Assembly (NCBI GenBank): GCA_903895595.1
Contig: CAITUP010000099.1
Coordinates: forward strand, 85,157-149,156
DNA from: an uncultured Acetobacteraceae bacterium
GTDB taxonomy: Bacteria > Pseudomonadota > Alphaproteobacteria > Acetobacterales > Acetobacteraceae
DNA length: 64,000 nucleotides
Reading direction: 5' to 3'
Made by a program: the position numbers and the translations under genes
Notes under the pieces: generated by a model
Database searches by the model: none
What the model saw: the letters and a program-made list of their open reading frames with translations, nothing else
What the model was told of the DNA's origin: nothing
Part shown: positions 18,284 through 27,068 of the stretch, piece after piece
How positions within the stretch are numbered: the first letter of the stretch is position 1
Layout of the letters: each line of letters opens with the position of its first letter

Positions 18284-19960
18284 TTACGCGAAGGCCGCCG
18301 CCATCAGGGCTTTCGTGTAATCCTCCCGCGGCGCCGCGAAAATCGCTGCGGCGTCGCCTTGTTCCACGACTCGCCCGCCGCGCAACACGATGACGCGGTG
18401 GGCGAGGGCGCGGACCACCTTCAGATCGTGGCTGATGAACAGATACGCCAGCCCATGTCTATTTTGCAGATCGCGCAACAAATCGACGATTTGCGCCTGC
18501 ACCGACATGTCCAGCGCGCTGGTGGGTTCGTCCAGCACGACGAAGCGCGGTTTGAGGATCATGGCGCGCGCGATGGCGATGCGCTGGCGTTGGCCTCCGC
18601 TGAATTCGTGCGGGTAGCGGTCGGCGCTGTCGGGGGACAACCCCACTTCCTCCAAAACAATCCCTACCCGTTCCATTCGTTCCGCTCGGCTTAAGGCCGG
18701 TTCATGGACGGTCAGTCCCTCCGCGACGATATCGCCGACCGGGAGTCGAGGGGACAGGCTGCTGTATGGGTCTTGGAAAACAATCTGTAGGCGGGCACGC
18801 AGATGGCGCATCGCCCGCTTTCCTACGTGCGACAGGTCTTGGCCCAGATAGGCGACGCGGCCGGTCATTTGTTCCAGGCGCAGGGTCGCCAGCGCCAATG
18901 TGGTTTTACCCGATCCGGACTCCCCGACCAGTCCAACCGTTTCGCCTTCGTGGATCGCGAACGAAACGCCGTCCACGGCGCGCACCGTACCTACGACGCG
19001 ACGAAAGACACCGCGCCTGATGGGGAAATGCACGCGGACATCGTCGGCTTCCAAAACGGTTGCGGCACCGGGCGCCACCGGCGCGGGTGTCCCTTTCGGC
19101 ACCGATGCGAGCAGCATCCTTGTGTAGGGATGCTCCGGCGTGGCGAAGACCTGTGCGACCGAACCGGTTTCGACGATCTTCCCGTCTTTCATCACTGCGA
19201 CTCGATCCGCAAAACGGCGCACCAGCGCCAGATCGTGGGTGATCAGCAGCAGTGCCAAGCCCCGGTCCTGTTTCAGTTGCGCAAGTAGGCGCAGGATTTG
19301 CGCCTGGATCGTTACGTCCAATGCCGTCGTGGGTTCGTCGGCGATCAGCAAAGCGGGATCGTTCGCCAGGGCCATCGCGATCATCACGCGTTGGCGTTGA
19401 CCGCCAGAGAGTTGGTGCGGAAAGGCCTCCAGTCGGTCTTCGGCGTCGGCGAAACCGGCCTGGGTCAAGGCGCGGACGATTTTTTCGTGGACGATTCGGG
19501 CGGGCAGGTTGTGATGCAGCGTGATAGCTTCGGCGATTTGGCGGCCGATACGGTGGAGCGGGTTCAGGCTGGTCATCGGCTCCTGGAAAATGATGCCGGC
19601 CAGATCGCCGCGGATGCGATGCAAGGTCGCGGGATCCGCTCCCCCCGTCATGGTCGGGCTTGACCCGCCCATCTCCGGCCCACTGGAGGGAGATGGTCGG
19701 GACAGGCCCGACCATGACGGGGAGGCGGGGGAAGGGCCGGCGTTTAGGATAATTTGGCCGTCCAAGGTCACCGCACCCGTCGGGTTCGTGCCGCCGGCCG
19801 GGAGCAGTTGCAACAGCGATAGGGCCGTCAGAGATTTTCCCGAACCGGACTCACCGACCAGCGCCAGCGTCTCGCCGCGATCGACGTGAAACGACACACC
19901 GTCGACGACCCTTTTGGTGCCGAATGCGACCGACAGGTCCTGGACTTCGACGAGGCTCAA
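18284..19960 (-). CDS. yejF: Peptide ABC transporter, dual ATP-binding protein YejF
   Basis: 558-aa cytoplasmic ATPase with two ABC domains. Each has Walker A (GESGSGKS near 36-43 and GESGSGKT in the second half), signature ([16 protein letters not shown]) and Walker B ([24 protein letters not shown]). It energises the YejABEF importer for peptides and microcin C-like compounds. The start is TTG at 19960, whose bases overlap the yejE stop (TTGA), matching the GTGA overlap before yejE; longer frames run through yejE. Residues about 73-111 are a Pro/Ser-rich insert between Walker A and the Q-loop, encoded by the palindromic element at 19643-19722 and absent from typical ~530-aa homologues. Confidence 0.9.
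   Translation of the reverse strand: MSLVEVQDLSVAFGTKRVVDGVSFHVDRGETLALVGESGSGKSLTALSLLQLLPAGGTNPTGAVTLDGQIILNAGPSPASPSWSGLSRPSPSSGPEMGGSSPTMTGGADPATLHRIRGDLAGIIFQEPMTSLNPLHRIGRQIAEAITLHHNLPARIVHEKIVRALTQAGFADAEDRLEAFPHQLSGGQRQRVMIAMALANDPALLIADEPTTALDVTIQAQILRLLAQLKQDRGLALLLITHDLALVRRFADRVAVMKDGKIVETGSVAQVFATPEHPYTRMLLASVPKGTPAPVAPGAATVLEADDVRVHFPIRRGVFRRVVGTVRAVDGVSFAIHEGETVGLVGESGSGKTTLALATLRLEQMTGRVAYLGQDLSHVGKRAMRHLRARLQIVFQDPYSSLSPRLPVGDIVAEGLTVHEPALSRAERMERVGIVLEEVGLSPDSADRYPHEFSGGQRQRIAIARAMILKPRFVVLDEPTSALDMSVQAQIVDLLRDLQNRHGLAYLFISHDLKVVRALAHRVIVLRGGRVVEQGDAAAIFAAPREDYTKALMAAAFA
19643..19722. repeat. 80-bp palindromic element inserted in frame in yejF
   Basis: Arms 19643-19659 and 19706-19722 are a perfect 17-bp inverted repeat (CCCCGTCATGGTCGGGC and its complement). 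Pairing continues inward with a few mismatches to a second perfect block, 19669-19676 with 19889-19896 minus 200, that is 19689-19696, leaving a loop of about 12 nt. The element encodes residues about 80-106 of YejF and keeps the frame open. It resembles palindromic elements known in other alphaproteobacteria that insert within genes, although I cannot test its copy number here. Confidence 0.8.
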
Positions 19961-20994
19961 AGTTGTGCCCCCGGCAGCCGGCGGGGATCGAATGCGTCCC
20001 GAACTGCCTCCCCCACGAAAATCAGTAACGTCAGAACGCCGCCCAGCACGAAGAACGCGGTAAAGCCAAGCCAGGGGGCAGTCAGGTTGCTTTTGCCTTG
20101 AGCGACGAGCTCGCCAAGCGAGGGGGAGCCGGGCGGCAGACCGAATCCCAGAAAATCCAGTGTCGATAATAACGTGACGGACCCGGACAGGGTGAACGGC
20201 AGAAAGGTCAGCGTCGCGACCATGGCGTTCGGCAGGATGTGGCGCCACATGACGACGATGTCGGACACCCCGAGCGCTTTCGCGGCACGCACGTAATCCA
20301 GGTTGCGGCCGCGCAGGAATTCGGCGCGGACCACTCCGGTCAGGCTCATCCAGCGGAACAGCAGCAGGAATACAAGAAGTACCCAGAATCCGGGGGTAAT
20401 GATGCTGCCAAGGATGATCAGCAGATAAAGTTCTGGCATACCGCTCCAAACTTCGATGAAGCGCTGGAACAGCAGATCGGTGGTGCCGCCGTAGAAGCCT
20501 TGCACCGCACCGGCCATAACGCCAACGACCGAGGACACAACCGTCAGCGTGAACCCGAACAGCACCGACAGGCGGAATCCGTAGATAACGCGCGCCAACA
20601 CGTCGCGGGCCTGATCGTCGGTGCCGAGCGGATTGCGCAAGCTTGGCGGCGACGGCGATGGAGTATCGAGGTCCTTGACGGACGTTGTGTAGCTGAACGG
20701 CACCGGGGGCCAGAGCATCCAGCCTTTGGCCTCAATGGTTTTGCGCAGTTCCGGGTCGGTGTAATCCGCCGCGGTTGGAAGGAAATCGGGGCCGAAAGCG
20801 TCCTCGCTGTAATCCTGCAGAACCGGCACGAACCAGTGGCCATCGTATCGGATCAGCAAAGGCCGGTCGTTGGCGATGAATTCGGCGAAAAGCGACAGGC
20901 CGAAAAGCACCGTGAAAATCCACAGCGACCAAAAGCCGCGACGGTTGGCTTTGAAAATCGCGATACGGCGGCGGGTGACGGGGTTGAGGCTCAC
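19957..20994 (-). CDS. yejE: Peptide ABC transporter permease YejE
   Basis: 345-aa inner-membrane permease of the oligopeptide/microcin C importer. An N-terminal TM (about 20-40) precedes a large periplasmic part, including LPTAADYTDPELRKTIEAKG. Then come the core TMs and the EAA loop, RAEFLRGRNLDYVRAAKALG, which contacts the ATPase. The long first periplasmic loop before the BPD_transp core is characteristic of YejE versus ordinary DppC. The start is GTG at 20994 overlapping the yejB stop (GTGA); the longer upstream frame lies inside yejB. Its own stop overlaps the yejF start. Confidence 0.9.
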   Translation of the reverse strand: MSLNPVTRRRIAIFKANRRGFWSLWIFTVLFGLSLFAEFIANDRPLLIRYDGHWFVPVLQDYSEDAFGPDFLPTAADYTDPELRKTIEAKGWMLWPPVPFSYTTSVKDLDTPSPSPPSLRNPLGTDDQARDVLARVIYGFRLSVLFGFTLTVVSSVVGVMAGAVQGFYGGTTDLLFQRFIEVWSGMPELYLLIILGSIITPGFWVLLVFLLLFRWMSLTGVVRAEFLRGRNLDYVRAAKALGVSDIVVMWRHILPNAMVATLTFLPFTLSGSVTLLSTLDFLGFGLPPGSPSLGELVAQGKSNLTAPWLGFTAFFVLGGVLTLLIFVGEAVRDAFDPRRLPGAQL

Positions 20995-22058
20995 GACCGG
21001 GACTCGAAATCGATACGCGGGTCCACCAGCGTGTACATCAGATCGCCGACGATCTGCAGCAGCAGGCCAGCCAGCGTGAACAGATACAACGTTCCGAACA
21101 TCACGGGATAATCGCGCTGGATCGCCGCCTGAAAGCCCAGCAACCCCAGGCCATCGAGCGAGAAAATGATCTCCACCAACAGGGCCGATGTAAACAGGAT
21201 ACTGATGAAGGCCGAGGGAAAACCAGCCACGATCAGCAGCATCGCGTTGCGGAACATATGCCCGTACAAAACTCGATTCTCGCTGGCCCCCTTCGCTCTG
21301 GCGGTTACGGTGTATTGTTTGCCGATTTCCTCCAGGAAGCAGTTTTTGGTCAGCATCGTCAGGCTGGCGAACCCACCGACCACCATGGCAACTGTCGGCA
21401 GAACCATGTGCCAGAGATAGTCCGCAGCACGCGCGGGCCAGGGCCAATCGGCGGCGCCCTCGGTCAATAATCCGTTGAGTGGGAACCAGTGCAAGAAGCT
21501 ACCGCCGGCGAACACAACAACCAGCATGATTGCCAGCAGGAAGCCCGGCACCGCGTAGCCGACCAGGACCACGGCGCTTGTGGCGATGTCGAACCGGCTG
21601 CCGTGCCGGACCGCTTTGGCGATGCCGAGAGGGATCGAGATTCCGTAAACCAGCAGCGTCGACCACAGACCGAGAGAAATGGATACCGGCATGCGTTGCA
21701 GAAGCAGCTGGAGGACGGTCTGGTCCCGAAAGAAGCTACGGCCGAAATCGAAACGGAGATAACCGGATATCATATCCCGGAAACGTGTAAGGGGAGGCTT
21801 GTCGAAGCCGAACATTTTGCGGATATCGGCGACGATGGCCGGGTCCAAGCCGCTGGTGCCGCGATATGTTCCGGCGCCGGCCATATCGGACCGGGCACCT
21901 ACCAAGCGGGAGGATATATCGCCACGTCCTTTCAACTCGGCGATCATCTGCTCGACCGGGCCGCCGGGCGCGAACTGGATGATCGCGAAATTGATCGCGA
22001 TAATTCCGAACAATGTCGGAATAACCAGCAACAGCCGCCGGACGACATACGCGCCCAT
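20991..22058 (-). CDS. yejB: Peptide ABC transporter permease YejB
   Basis: 355-aa inner-membrane permease (DppB/YejB type). It starts MGAYVVRRLLLVIPTLFGII, the usual first TM of this family, followed by INFAIIQFAPGGPVEQMIAE, a periplasmic section, and the core TMs with TRAKGASENRVLYGHMFRNA as the EAA coupling loop. The ATG follows the yejA stop directly (TGAATG), and the stop overlaps yejE. Works with YejE as the membrane channel. Confidence 0.92.
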   Translation of the reverse strand: MGAYVVRRLLLVIPTLFGIIAINFAIIQFAPGGPVEQMIAELKGRGDISSRLVGARSDMAGAGTYRGTSGLDPAIVADIRKMFGFDKPPLTRFRDMISGYLRFDFGRSFFRDQTVLQLLLQRMPVSISLGLWSTLLVYGISIPLGIAKAVRHGSRFDIATSAVVLVGYAVPGFLLAIMLVVVFAGGSFLHWFPLNGLLTEGAADWPWPARAADYLWHMVLPTVAMVVGGFASLTMLTKNCFLEEIGKQYTVTARAKGASENRVLYGHMFRNAMLLIVAGFPSAFISILFTSALLVEIIFSLDGLGLLGFQAAIQRDYPVMFGTLYLFTLAGLLLQIVGDLMYTLVDPRIDFESRS

Positions 22059-23945
22059 TCAGCGGCCGCGTGCCGCGTCGGTCGCGGCGGCCTTCGCGGG
22101 ATCGACCCACCAGCTGTCGAAGTTAATGCCCTCGCGGATGGGTTTGCCGGACGATCCGAACCGGTCCCACCACGCCAAGCGGAACTCCAAATTGCCCCAG
22201 TTGGGCACGAGGTACCAATTCCACAACAAAATCCGGTCGAGCGCCCGTGTGGCGTCAGTCAAAACCGGGCGGGTTTGCGCGGTGACGATCTTTTCGACCA
22301 ATGCGTCGATCGCGGGATCGCAGACACCCGCGACGTTGGAGCTGCCTTGGGCTTTCGCGGCAGCACAGGAGAAATAGTCTCGCAACTCGTTGCCGGGCAC
22401 ATCGCTCTGGGGATAGACCATCATGATCATGTCGAAATCGAAGTCGTCCGTCAGGCGCTGATATTGTGCCGGATCGACAATGCGAACCTTCGCGTCGATC
22501 CCGAGTTTTTGCAGCGTTTCGGTATACGGCAGCGTCGGGCGTTCCAAGGACGGCTCATCGAGCAGGACGGTAAAGCTCATTTGCTGACCGCTGGCATCCA
22601 CCAGTTTGCGGTCTTTGATCGTCCAGCCGGCCTCTTTCAATAAGGTCAGAGCGTGGCGCATCTGGTCGCGGTTGTTGCCGGAGCCGTCGGTAACCGGGAC
22701 GGAAAACGGTGTCGTGAAAACGGCATCTGGCAGCGATGCTTTGAAGGGAGCCAGCTGGGCCAGTTCGCCGCCAGCGGGCAAGCCGGACGAAGCCAGATCG
22801 CTGTTACTGAAGTAGCTCGTGGTGCGAGTGTATGCGCCGTAGAACAGAGCCTTGTTCGACCACTCGAAATCGAACATTTCCGCGATAGCCTGCCGCACCA
22901 GACGGTTGGCGAACACCGCCCGCCGCGTGTTCATCGCGTAGCCCTGGATGCCGTTCGGCAAATGATGCGGGAACGGGCGCTTGATGACCTGCCCCGATTT
23001 CACGGCCGGAAAATCGTAGGCCGTCGCCCAGTTCTTGGAAATGTTTTCGCTGCGCAGATCGCTGCGGCCGGCTTTGAACGCCTCCATCGCAACCGACCCG
23101 TCACGGTAATACTCGATTTTCACCCGATCGAAATTGTTGGTGCCCTTCCCCGTGGGCAAATGGGCGGCCCACCAATCCGGGTTGCGCTGGTACGTGATGG
23201 ACCGCCCCAGGTCGAAGCTGGCAACGCGATAGGGACCAGAGCCGATGGGGGTGTCGGTCAGCGGGCGCGTGAAATCGCGACCTTCGAAGAAGTGCTTCGG
23301 CAGCACCGGCAGCCCGCCCATCATCAGCGGCAGGTCGCGGTTCTGGTTGGATTTGAAATGGAAAACGACCCGCAGCGGCCCCTCCACCGCCACATCCCGC
23401 ACATCCGCATATTGCAGTTTGAAGCTCGGGCGTCCCTGGGCCAACAGCGTGCGATAGGTCCAGGCCACGTCTTCGGCGGTGACCGGCGTGCCGTCGGAGA
23501 AGCGGGCTTCCGGTCGTATCTCGAACGCCACCCACATTTTGTCGGCGGGGAGTTCGATGGTCTTCGCCAGATGGCCGTAGCCGACGGAGCCTTCGTCGGC
23601 CGACCCGGTCAGCAAACTCTCCCACACATGGCCGACGGACGTGCCCGATCCGGAACCGCCGGGCATGCTAACCCATGGGCCGGTCAACCCGGATGCCGCC
23701 GTGCCGCGCAGGATGAAGGGGTTGAAGCTGTCGAACGTACCGACATGCGCCAGGGTCACCAACCCGCCCTTGGGGGCGTTCGGATCGACGTAGGGGAAGT
23801 TCGGAAAGCCTTCGGGCAATGCCGGTTCGCCCAGCACGGCCAGAGCGTGGCTGCGCTTGACCGGGTTCTCCTCGGCGCGCGCCACTGTCGGCGGGAGGAG
23901 TAAGAGCAGAAATAGACAGGCCAGAGCGCGCAATGTGTGTCTCAT
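22059..23945 (-). CDS. yejA: Periplasmic peptide-binding protein YejA
   Basis: 628-aa extracellular solute-binding protein, family 5. The Sec signal is MRHTLRALACLFLLLLLPPT with likely cleavage after VARA near residue 24. The mature N-terminus includes GFPNFPYVDPNAPKGGLVTL, typical of YejA, and SLLTGSADEG...YGHLAKTIE. I chose the ATG at 23945 at the signal peptide; an ATG at 23993 would put 16 non-hydrophobic residues ahead of it. Delivers peptides to YejBE-YejF. It lies 34 bp downstream of hisN on the same strand. Confidence 0.92.
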   Translation of the reverse strand: MRHTLRALACLFLLLLLPPTVARAEENPVKRSHALAVLGEPALPEGFPNFPYVDPNAPKGGLVTLAHVGTFDSFNPFILRGTAASGLTGPWVSMPGGSGSGTSVGHVWESLLTGSADEGSVGYGHLAKTIELPADKMWVAFEIRPEARFSDGTPVTAEDVAWTYRTLLAQGRPSFKLQYADVRDVAVEGPLRVVFHFKSNQNRDLPLMMGGLPVLPKHFFEGRDFTRPLTDTPIGSGPYRVASFDLGRSITYQRNPDWWAAHLPTGKGTNNFDRVKIEYYRDGSVAMEAFKAGRSDLRSENISKNWATAYDFPAVKSGQVIKRPFPHHLPNGIQGYAMNTRRAVFANRLVRQAIAEMFDFEWSNKALFYGAYTRTTSYFSNSDLASSGLPAGGELAQLAPFKASLPDAVFTTPFSVPVTDGSGNNRDQMRHALTLLKEAGWTIKDRKLVDASGQQMSFTVLLDEPSLERPTLPYTETLQKLGIDAKVRIVDPAQYQRLTDDFDFDMIMMVYPQSDVPGNELRDYFSCAAAKAQGSSNVAGVCDPAIDALVEKIVTAQTRPVLTDATRALDRILLWNWYLVPNWGNLEFRLAWWDRFGSSGKPIREGINFDSWWVDPAKAAATDAARGR

Positions 23946-23979
23946 GGTTGGGGGACGAGACCGCAGCCTGGGCCACCCG

Positions 23980-24783
23980 CTAGGGCAAGGCAACTGAAGG
24001 ATTGTTCAGTTCCGCGACCGCGAGCGGCAACAGTGCGGGATCGCCGACCGCCAGCACCCGGCCGTCGCCGTCGGGACGCAGCGGATCGCCGTTCCAGTCG
24101 GTGACCCGGCCGCCGGCACCCTCCACCACGGCGACCAGAGGCGCCCAATCCCAGATTTTCATGTCCGATTCGGCGATAACGTCGATCTGGCCGAGCGCGA
24201 GCAGCCCGTAGGCGTAGCAGTCGCCGCCCCAGTAGTTGCGGCGGACCTTGGCCGCCAAGCGGCGCCAGCGCGGCATATCGCCGCCTTCCAGCATTTCGGG
24301 ACTCGTGCACGACAGCTCCGCGTTTCCCAGCGCCGAACATGGGCGGCAGCCAACGTGGCCGCCCATCGGACCGCGAAACACCGTTGGCCGGCCAGCGGCG
24401 CCGACCCACCGTTCGCCGGTCACGGGCTGATCGATCACGCCGAGGATCGGACGGTCGCCATCCAGCAGAGCGATCAAAACACCGAAGGTCGGGCGTCCGG
24501 TGATGAAGGCGCGGGTGCCATCGATCGGGTCGAGAACCCAGCGAAGCGCGGAGTGGGGCTGCTCCAGCCCGAATTCCTCGCCAAGAATACCGTGGTCGGG
24601 GAAACGCTCCCGCAAAACGGCACGCATCGCCATTTCCGAGGTGCGGTCGGCGATGGTGACCGGGGACCGGTCGGATTTCGCGTCCGCGGCGACGCCGGTC
24701 CGGAACCACGGACGAACGGCCGCGCCAGCGACATCGGCGGCGGCCTCAGCCGCCGCGATCAGCCGGTCCAGGTGTGGGATCAG
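23980..24783 (-). CDS. hisN: Histidinol-phosphatase, inositol-monophosphatase family
   Basis: About 267-aa Mg-dependent phosphatase. Motifs: KSDRSPVTIADR, GEEFG (metal-binding Glu), WVLDPIDGTRAF (DPIDGT metal site) and WDWAPLVAVVEGAGGRVTDW (third metal Asp and substrate site). The GEEFGxE form and overall match to HisN suggest the histidine-biosynthesis enzyme (L-histidinol phosphate to histidinol), although inositol-1-phosphatase activity is possible. No ATG, GTG or TTG exists in frame near the expected N-terminus; the best candidate is CTG at 24783, whose bases overlap the stop of the cytochrome gene (CTGA). The start should be read as uncertain. Confidence 0.82.
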   Translation of the reverse strand: MIPHLDRLIAAAEAAADVAGAAVRPWFRTGVAADAKSDRSPVTIADRTSEMAMRAVLRERFPDHGILGEEFGLEQPHSALRWVLDPIDGTRAFITGRPTFGVLIALLDGDRPILGVIDQPVTGERWVGAAGRPTVFRGPMGGHVGCRPCSALGNAELSCTSPEMLEGGDMPRWRRLAAKVRRNYWGGDCYAYGLLALGQIDVIAESDMKIWDWAPLVAVVEGAGGRVTDWNGDPLRPDGDGRVLAVGDPALLPLAVAELNNPSVALP

Positions 24784-25319
24784 GGCAGCGGCACCGGCTT
24801 GGCGGAGAGGCTGCGCAGATACACGATCAGATCGGCGCGCTGCTGCGGGCTCTTCAGGCCTTGATAGGTCATCCGCGTGCCCGGCGCGAACGCGGCCGGC
24901 TTGGCGATCCAGGCGTTCAGATCCTCGAAGCTCCAGGAACCCGGCTTGCCTTTGATCGCGGCCGAATAGTTGAAACCAGCTGCCTGAGCACGTCCGGTAC
25001 CGACGACGCCATAGAGGTTCGGGCCAACGCCGGCTTTGCCGCCTTCGTTGAAGGTATGGCACGACGCGCACTGCTTCTTCGCGAGGCTGTCCCCGGACGC
25101 CACGTCGGCGGCGGCCAGCAACGGCCCAACCGGCGCGAGCGGTTCGGCCTTCGCGGGTTCGGCGGCCGCCTCATGGCTGGCAGCACCCTCGATCTTCAGA
25201 ATTTCGTGTTCGGGTTTGGTCTGGTGGACGAGGTTCACGCCAATCCAGCCGGCCAGGAAGAAAGCAATGCCCGCGACCAGAACCGCGGCCATCCCCTTGT
25301 TGATCTCGGTACTGTCCAT
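24780..25319 (-). CDS. cycM: Membrane-anchored class I cytochrome c (CycM-like)
   Basis: 179-aa cytochrome with an N-terminal signal anchor (hydrophobic about 10-31), an Ala/Pro/Glu-rich linker (about 42-75) and one heme domain. The heme site is CASCH (Cys84, Cys87, His88), and a likely axial methionine lies in GTRMTYQGLKSPQQRADLIV. This is the usual alphaproteobacterial CycM layout, carrying electrons in the periplasm between the bc1 complex and oxidases. ATG at 25319 is preceded by GAGGA. Its divergent neighbour is kdsB-pheA, a gene order common in alphaproteobacteria. It heads the leftward hisN-yejABEF string. Confidence 0.88.
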   Translation of the reverse strand: MDSTEINKGMAAVLVAGIAFFLAGWIGVNLVHQTKPEHEILKIEGAASHEAAAEPAKAEPLAPVGPLLAAADVASGDSLAKKQCASCHTFNEGGKAGVGPNLYGVVGTGRAQAAGFNYSAAIKGKPGSWSFEDLNAWIAKPAAFAPGTRMTYQGLKSPQQRADLIVYLRSLSAKPVPLP

Positions 25320-25477
25320 CAGGCGTAACATCCTCGTCGAGTGGCGCAGGCGACAGGTTGATCGGACGCGCGCCGTTGCGCGCGGGACAACGCGTCCATA
25401 AGCTGGGGCCACCATAAGGAAACCGCCCCAAGCCTTCAACCCACCCACATCGCCAAATCGAACCCGATCGGACCGCC

Positions 25478-26224
25478 GTGAACCCTATCGTCGTCATTCC
25501 CGCTCGCTTGGCGTCCACGCGCCTGCCCAACAAGCCGCTGGCCGACATCAACGGCAAGCCGATGATCGTGCATATGCTCGAACGCGGGCTGGAAGCGGAT
25601 ATCGGTCCGGTCGCCGTTGCCTGCGGAGACCCGGAAATCGCCGACGCGGTGCGCCAAGCGGGCGGCCGAGCGGTGTTGACCGATCCGGGTTTGCCGTCGG
25701 GGTCGGACCGGGTGCATGCCGCGATGGCGGAACTGGACCCGGACCGGCGGCACGATGTCGTGGTCAATCTGCAGGGCGACTTTCCGACGCTGGAGGCGGG
25801 GCAGCTCCGCCTCGTCGTCACCCCGCTGGCCGATGCCGGAATCGATATCGGGACGCTGGTGGTGCCGATTCACTCGGAGGAGGAAGCCAACACGGCATCC
25901 TTCGTCAAAGCCGCCGTCGCGTTCCAGGACGGGCAGTCCGTCGCACCGGCCTTGTATTTCTCCCGCCTGCCCATTCCTTGGGGCGACGGGCCGCGCTGGC
26001 ATCATGTCGGCATTTACGCCTACCGGCGCGCGGCGCTGGATCGTTTCGTCTCCCTTCCGCCCAGCCCGCTGGAGCGGCGGGAAAGCCTGGAACAGCTGCG
26101 GGCATTGGAAGCCGGTATGCGAATCGCCTGCGCGCGTATGGATTACGGCCCGTTCGGGGTGGACACCCCAGCCGATCTCGAACGCGCTCGTCTTATACTG
26201 AAACCGAAGGGTACGCCGGCATGA
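25478..26224 (+). CDS. kdsB: 3-deoxy-manno-octulosonate cytidylyltransferase
   Basis: 248-aa CMP-Kdo synthetase, which activates Kdo for lipopolysaccharide core assembly in the cytoplasm. The nucleotide-binding motif is IPARLASTRLPNKPL at the N-terminus, followed by DRVHAAMAELD, VVNLQGDFP (Mg site) and ALYFSRLPIPW. The start is GTG at 25478. The stop overlaps the pheA start (ATGA), indicating coupling. The 158-bp divergent gap upstream, shared with the cytochrome gene, must hold the promoters. Confidence 0.93.
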   Translation: MNPIVVIPARLASTRLPNKPLADINGKPMIVHMLERGLEADIGPVAVACGDPEIADAVRQAGGRAVLTDPGLPSGSDRVHAAMAELDPDRRHDVVVNLQGDFPTLEAGQLRLVVTPLADAGIDIGTLVVPIHSEEEANTASFVKAAVAFQDGQSVAPALYFSRLPIPWGDGPRWHHVGIYAYRRAALDRFVSLPPSPLERRESLEQLRALEAGMRIACARMDYGPFGVDTPADLERARLILKPKGTPA

Positions 26225-27066
26225 GTGGTAAAATCGCGTTTCAGGGCGTTCCCGGCGCCTATTCGGACTTGGCCTGTCGCGCCGCTTACCCCGGCATGAC
26301 TACGCTACCGTGCGAATCGTTCGAGACCGCCATGGACTCGGTGCGGGAGGGGATCGCCGATTTAGCGATGCTGCCATGCGAAAACAGCCTCGCGGGACGG
26401 GTGCCGGACATTCATCACCTGCTGCCCGATTCAGGCCTGTTCGTGCTTGGGGAGCATTTTCAGCGCGTCGAGCACTGCCTGCTGGGTGTGAAAGGCAGCA
26501 CCATCGCCGATCTGAAACGTGCCCATTCGCACACGGTCGCGCTGGGCCAGGTGCGGCTGATCCTGCGCGATCTGGGTCTAACCCCGGTGATCGAGGCCGA
26601 TACCGCCGGCTCTGCCCAGTTGATCGCGCAATGGGGTAACAAGGAGGACGCGGCCATCGCTTCTTCGCTGGCCGCCGAGATTTACGGCCTGGACATCCTG
26701 CGATCCAACGTCGAGGACGCCGCCCATAATACGACCCGGTTCTACGTCATGGCGAAGCGGCCGGTAACGCCGGAGCCGACGACGCCCAACCTCATGACGA
26801 CGTTCGTCTTCCGCGTGCGGAACGTGCCGGCTGCGCTGTACAAGGCACTGGGCGGGTTCGCGACGAACGGCGTGAACATGACCAAGCTGGAAAGCTACAT
26901 GATCAACGGCGAGTTCGCCGCCACGCAGTTCCTGTGCGACGTGGACGGCCACCCGGAACAACCCAACCTGCGACGCGCACTGGAAGAATTATCGTTCTTC
27001 TCGTCGGAAGTAAGGGTGCTGGGCGTCTATCCGGCCGCGGTTTTCCGCCAGAAACACGGCCTGTAG
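26221..27066 (+). CDS. pheA: Prephenate dehydratase
   Basis: 281-aa monofunctional prephenate dehydratase converting prephenate to phenylpyruvate for phenylalanine synthesis. The catalytic domain (1-180) has FQGVPGAYSDLA, LPCENSLAG and the active-site AAHNTTRFYV motif (Thr-Arg-Phe). The C-terminal ACT regulatory domain begins TTFVFRVRNVPAALYKALGG and has GVNMTKLESYMINGEF, the alphaproteobacterial form of the phenylalanine-binding region. Overlaps kdsB by 4 bp and converges with a glycosyltransferase (2-bp gap). Confidence 0.94.
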   Translation: MSGKIAFQGVPGAYSDLACRAAYPGMTTLPCESFETAMDSVREGIADLAMLPCENSLAGRVPDIHHLLPDSGLFVLGEHFQRVEHCLLGVKGSTIADLKRAHSHTVALGQVRLILRDLGLTPVIEADTAGSAQLIAQWGNKEDAAIASSLAAEIYGLDILRSNVEDAAHNTTRFYVMAKRPVTPEPTTPNLMTTFVFRVRNVPAALYKALGGFATNGVNMTKLESYMINGEFAATQFLCDVDGHPEQPNLRRALEELSFFSSEVRVLGVYPAAVFRQKHGL

Positions 27067-27068
27067 CA

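Noticed and set aside
20994..21447. N-terminal extension of YejE
   Set aside because: It would lie inside yejB and encodes Arg/Gly-rich sequence; the GTG at 20994 overlapping the yejB stop begins with the family's expected N-terminus.
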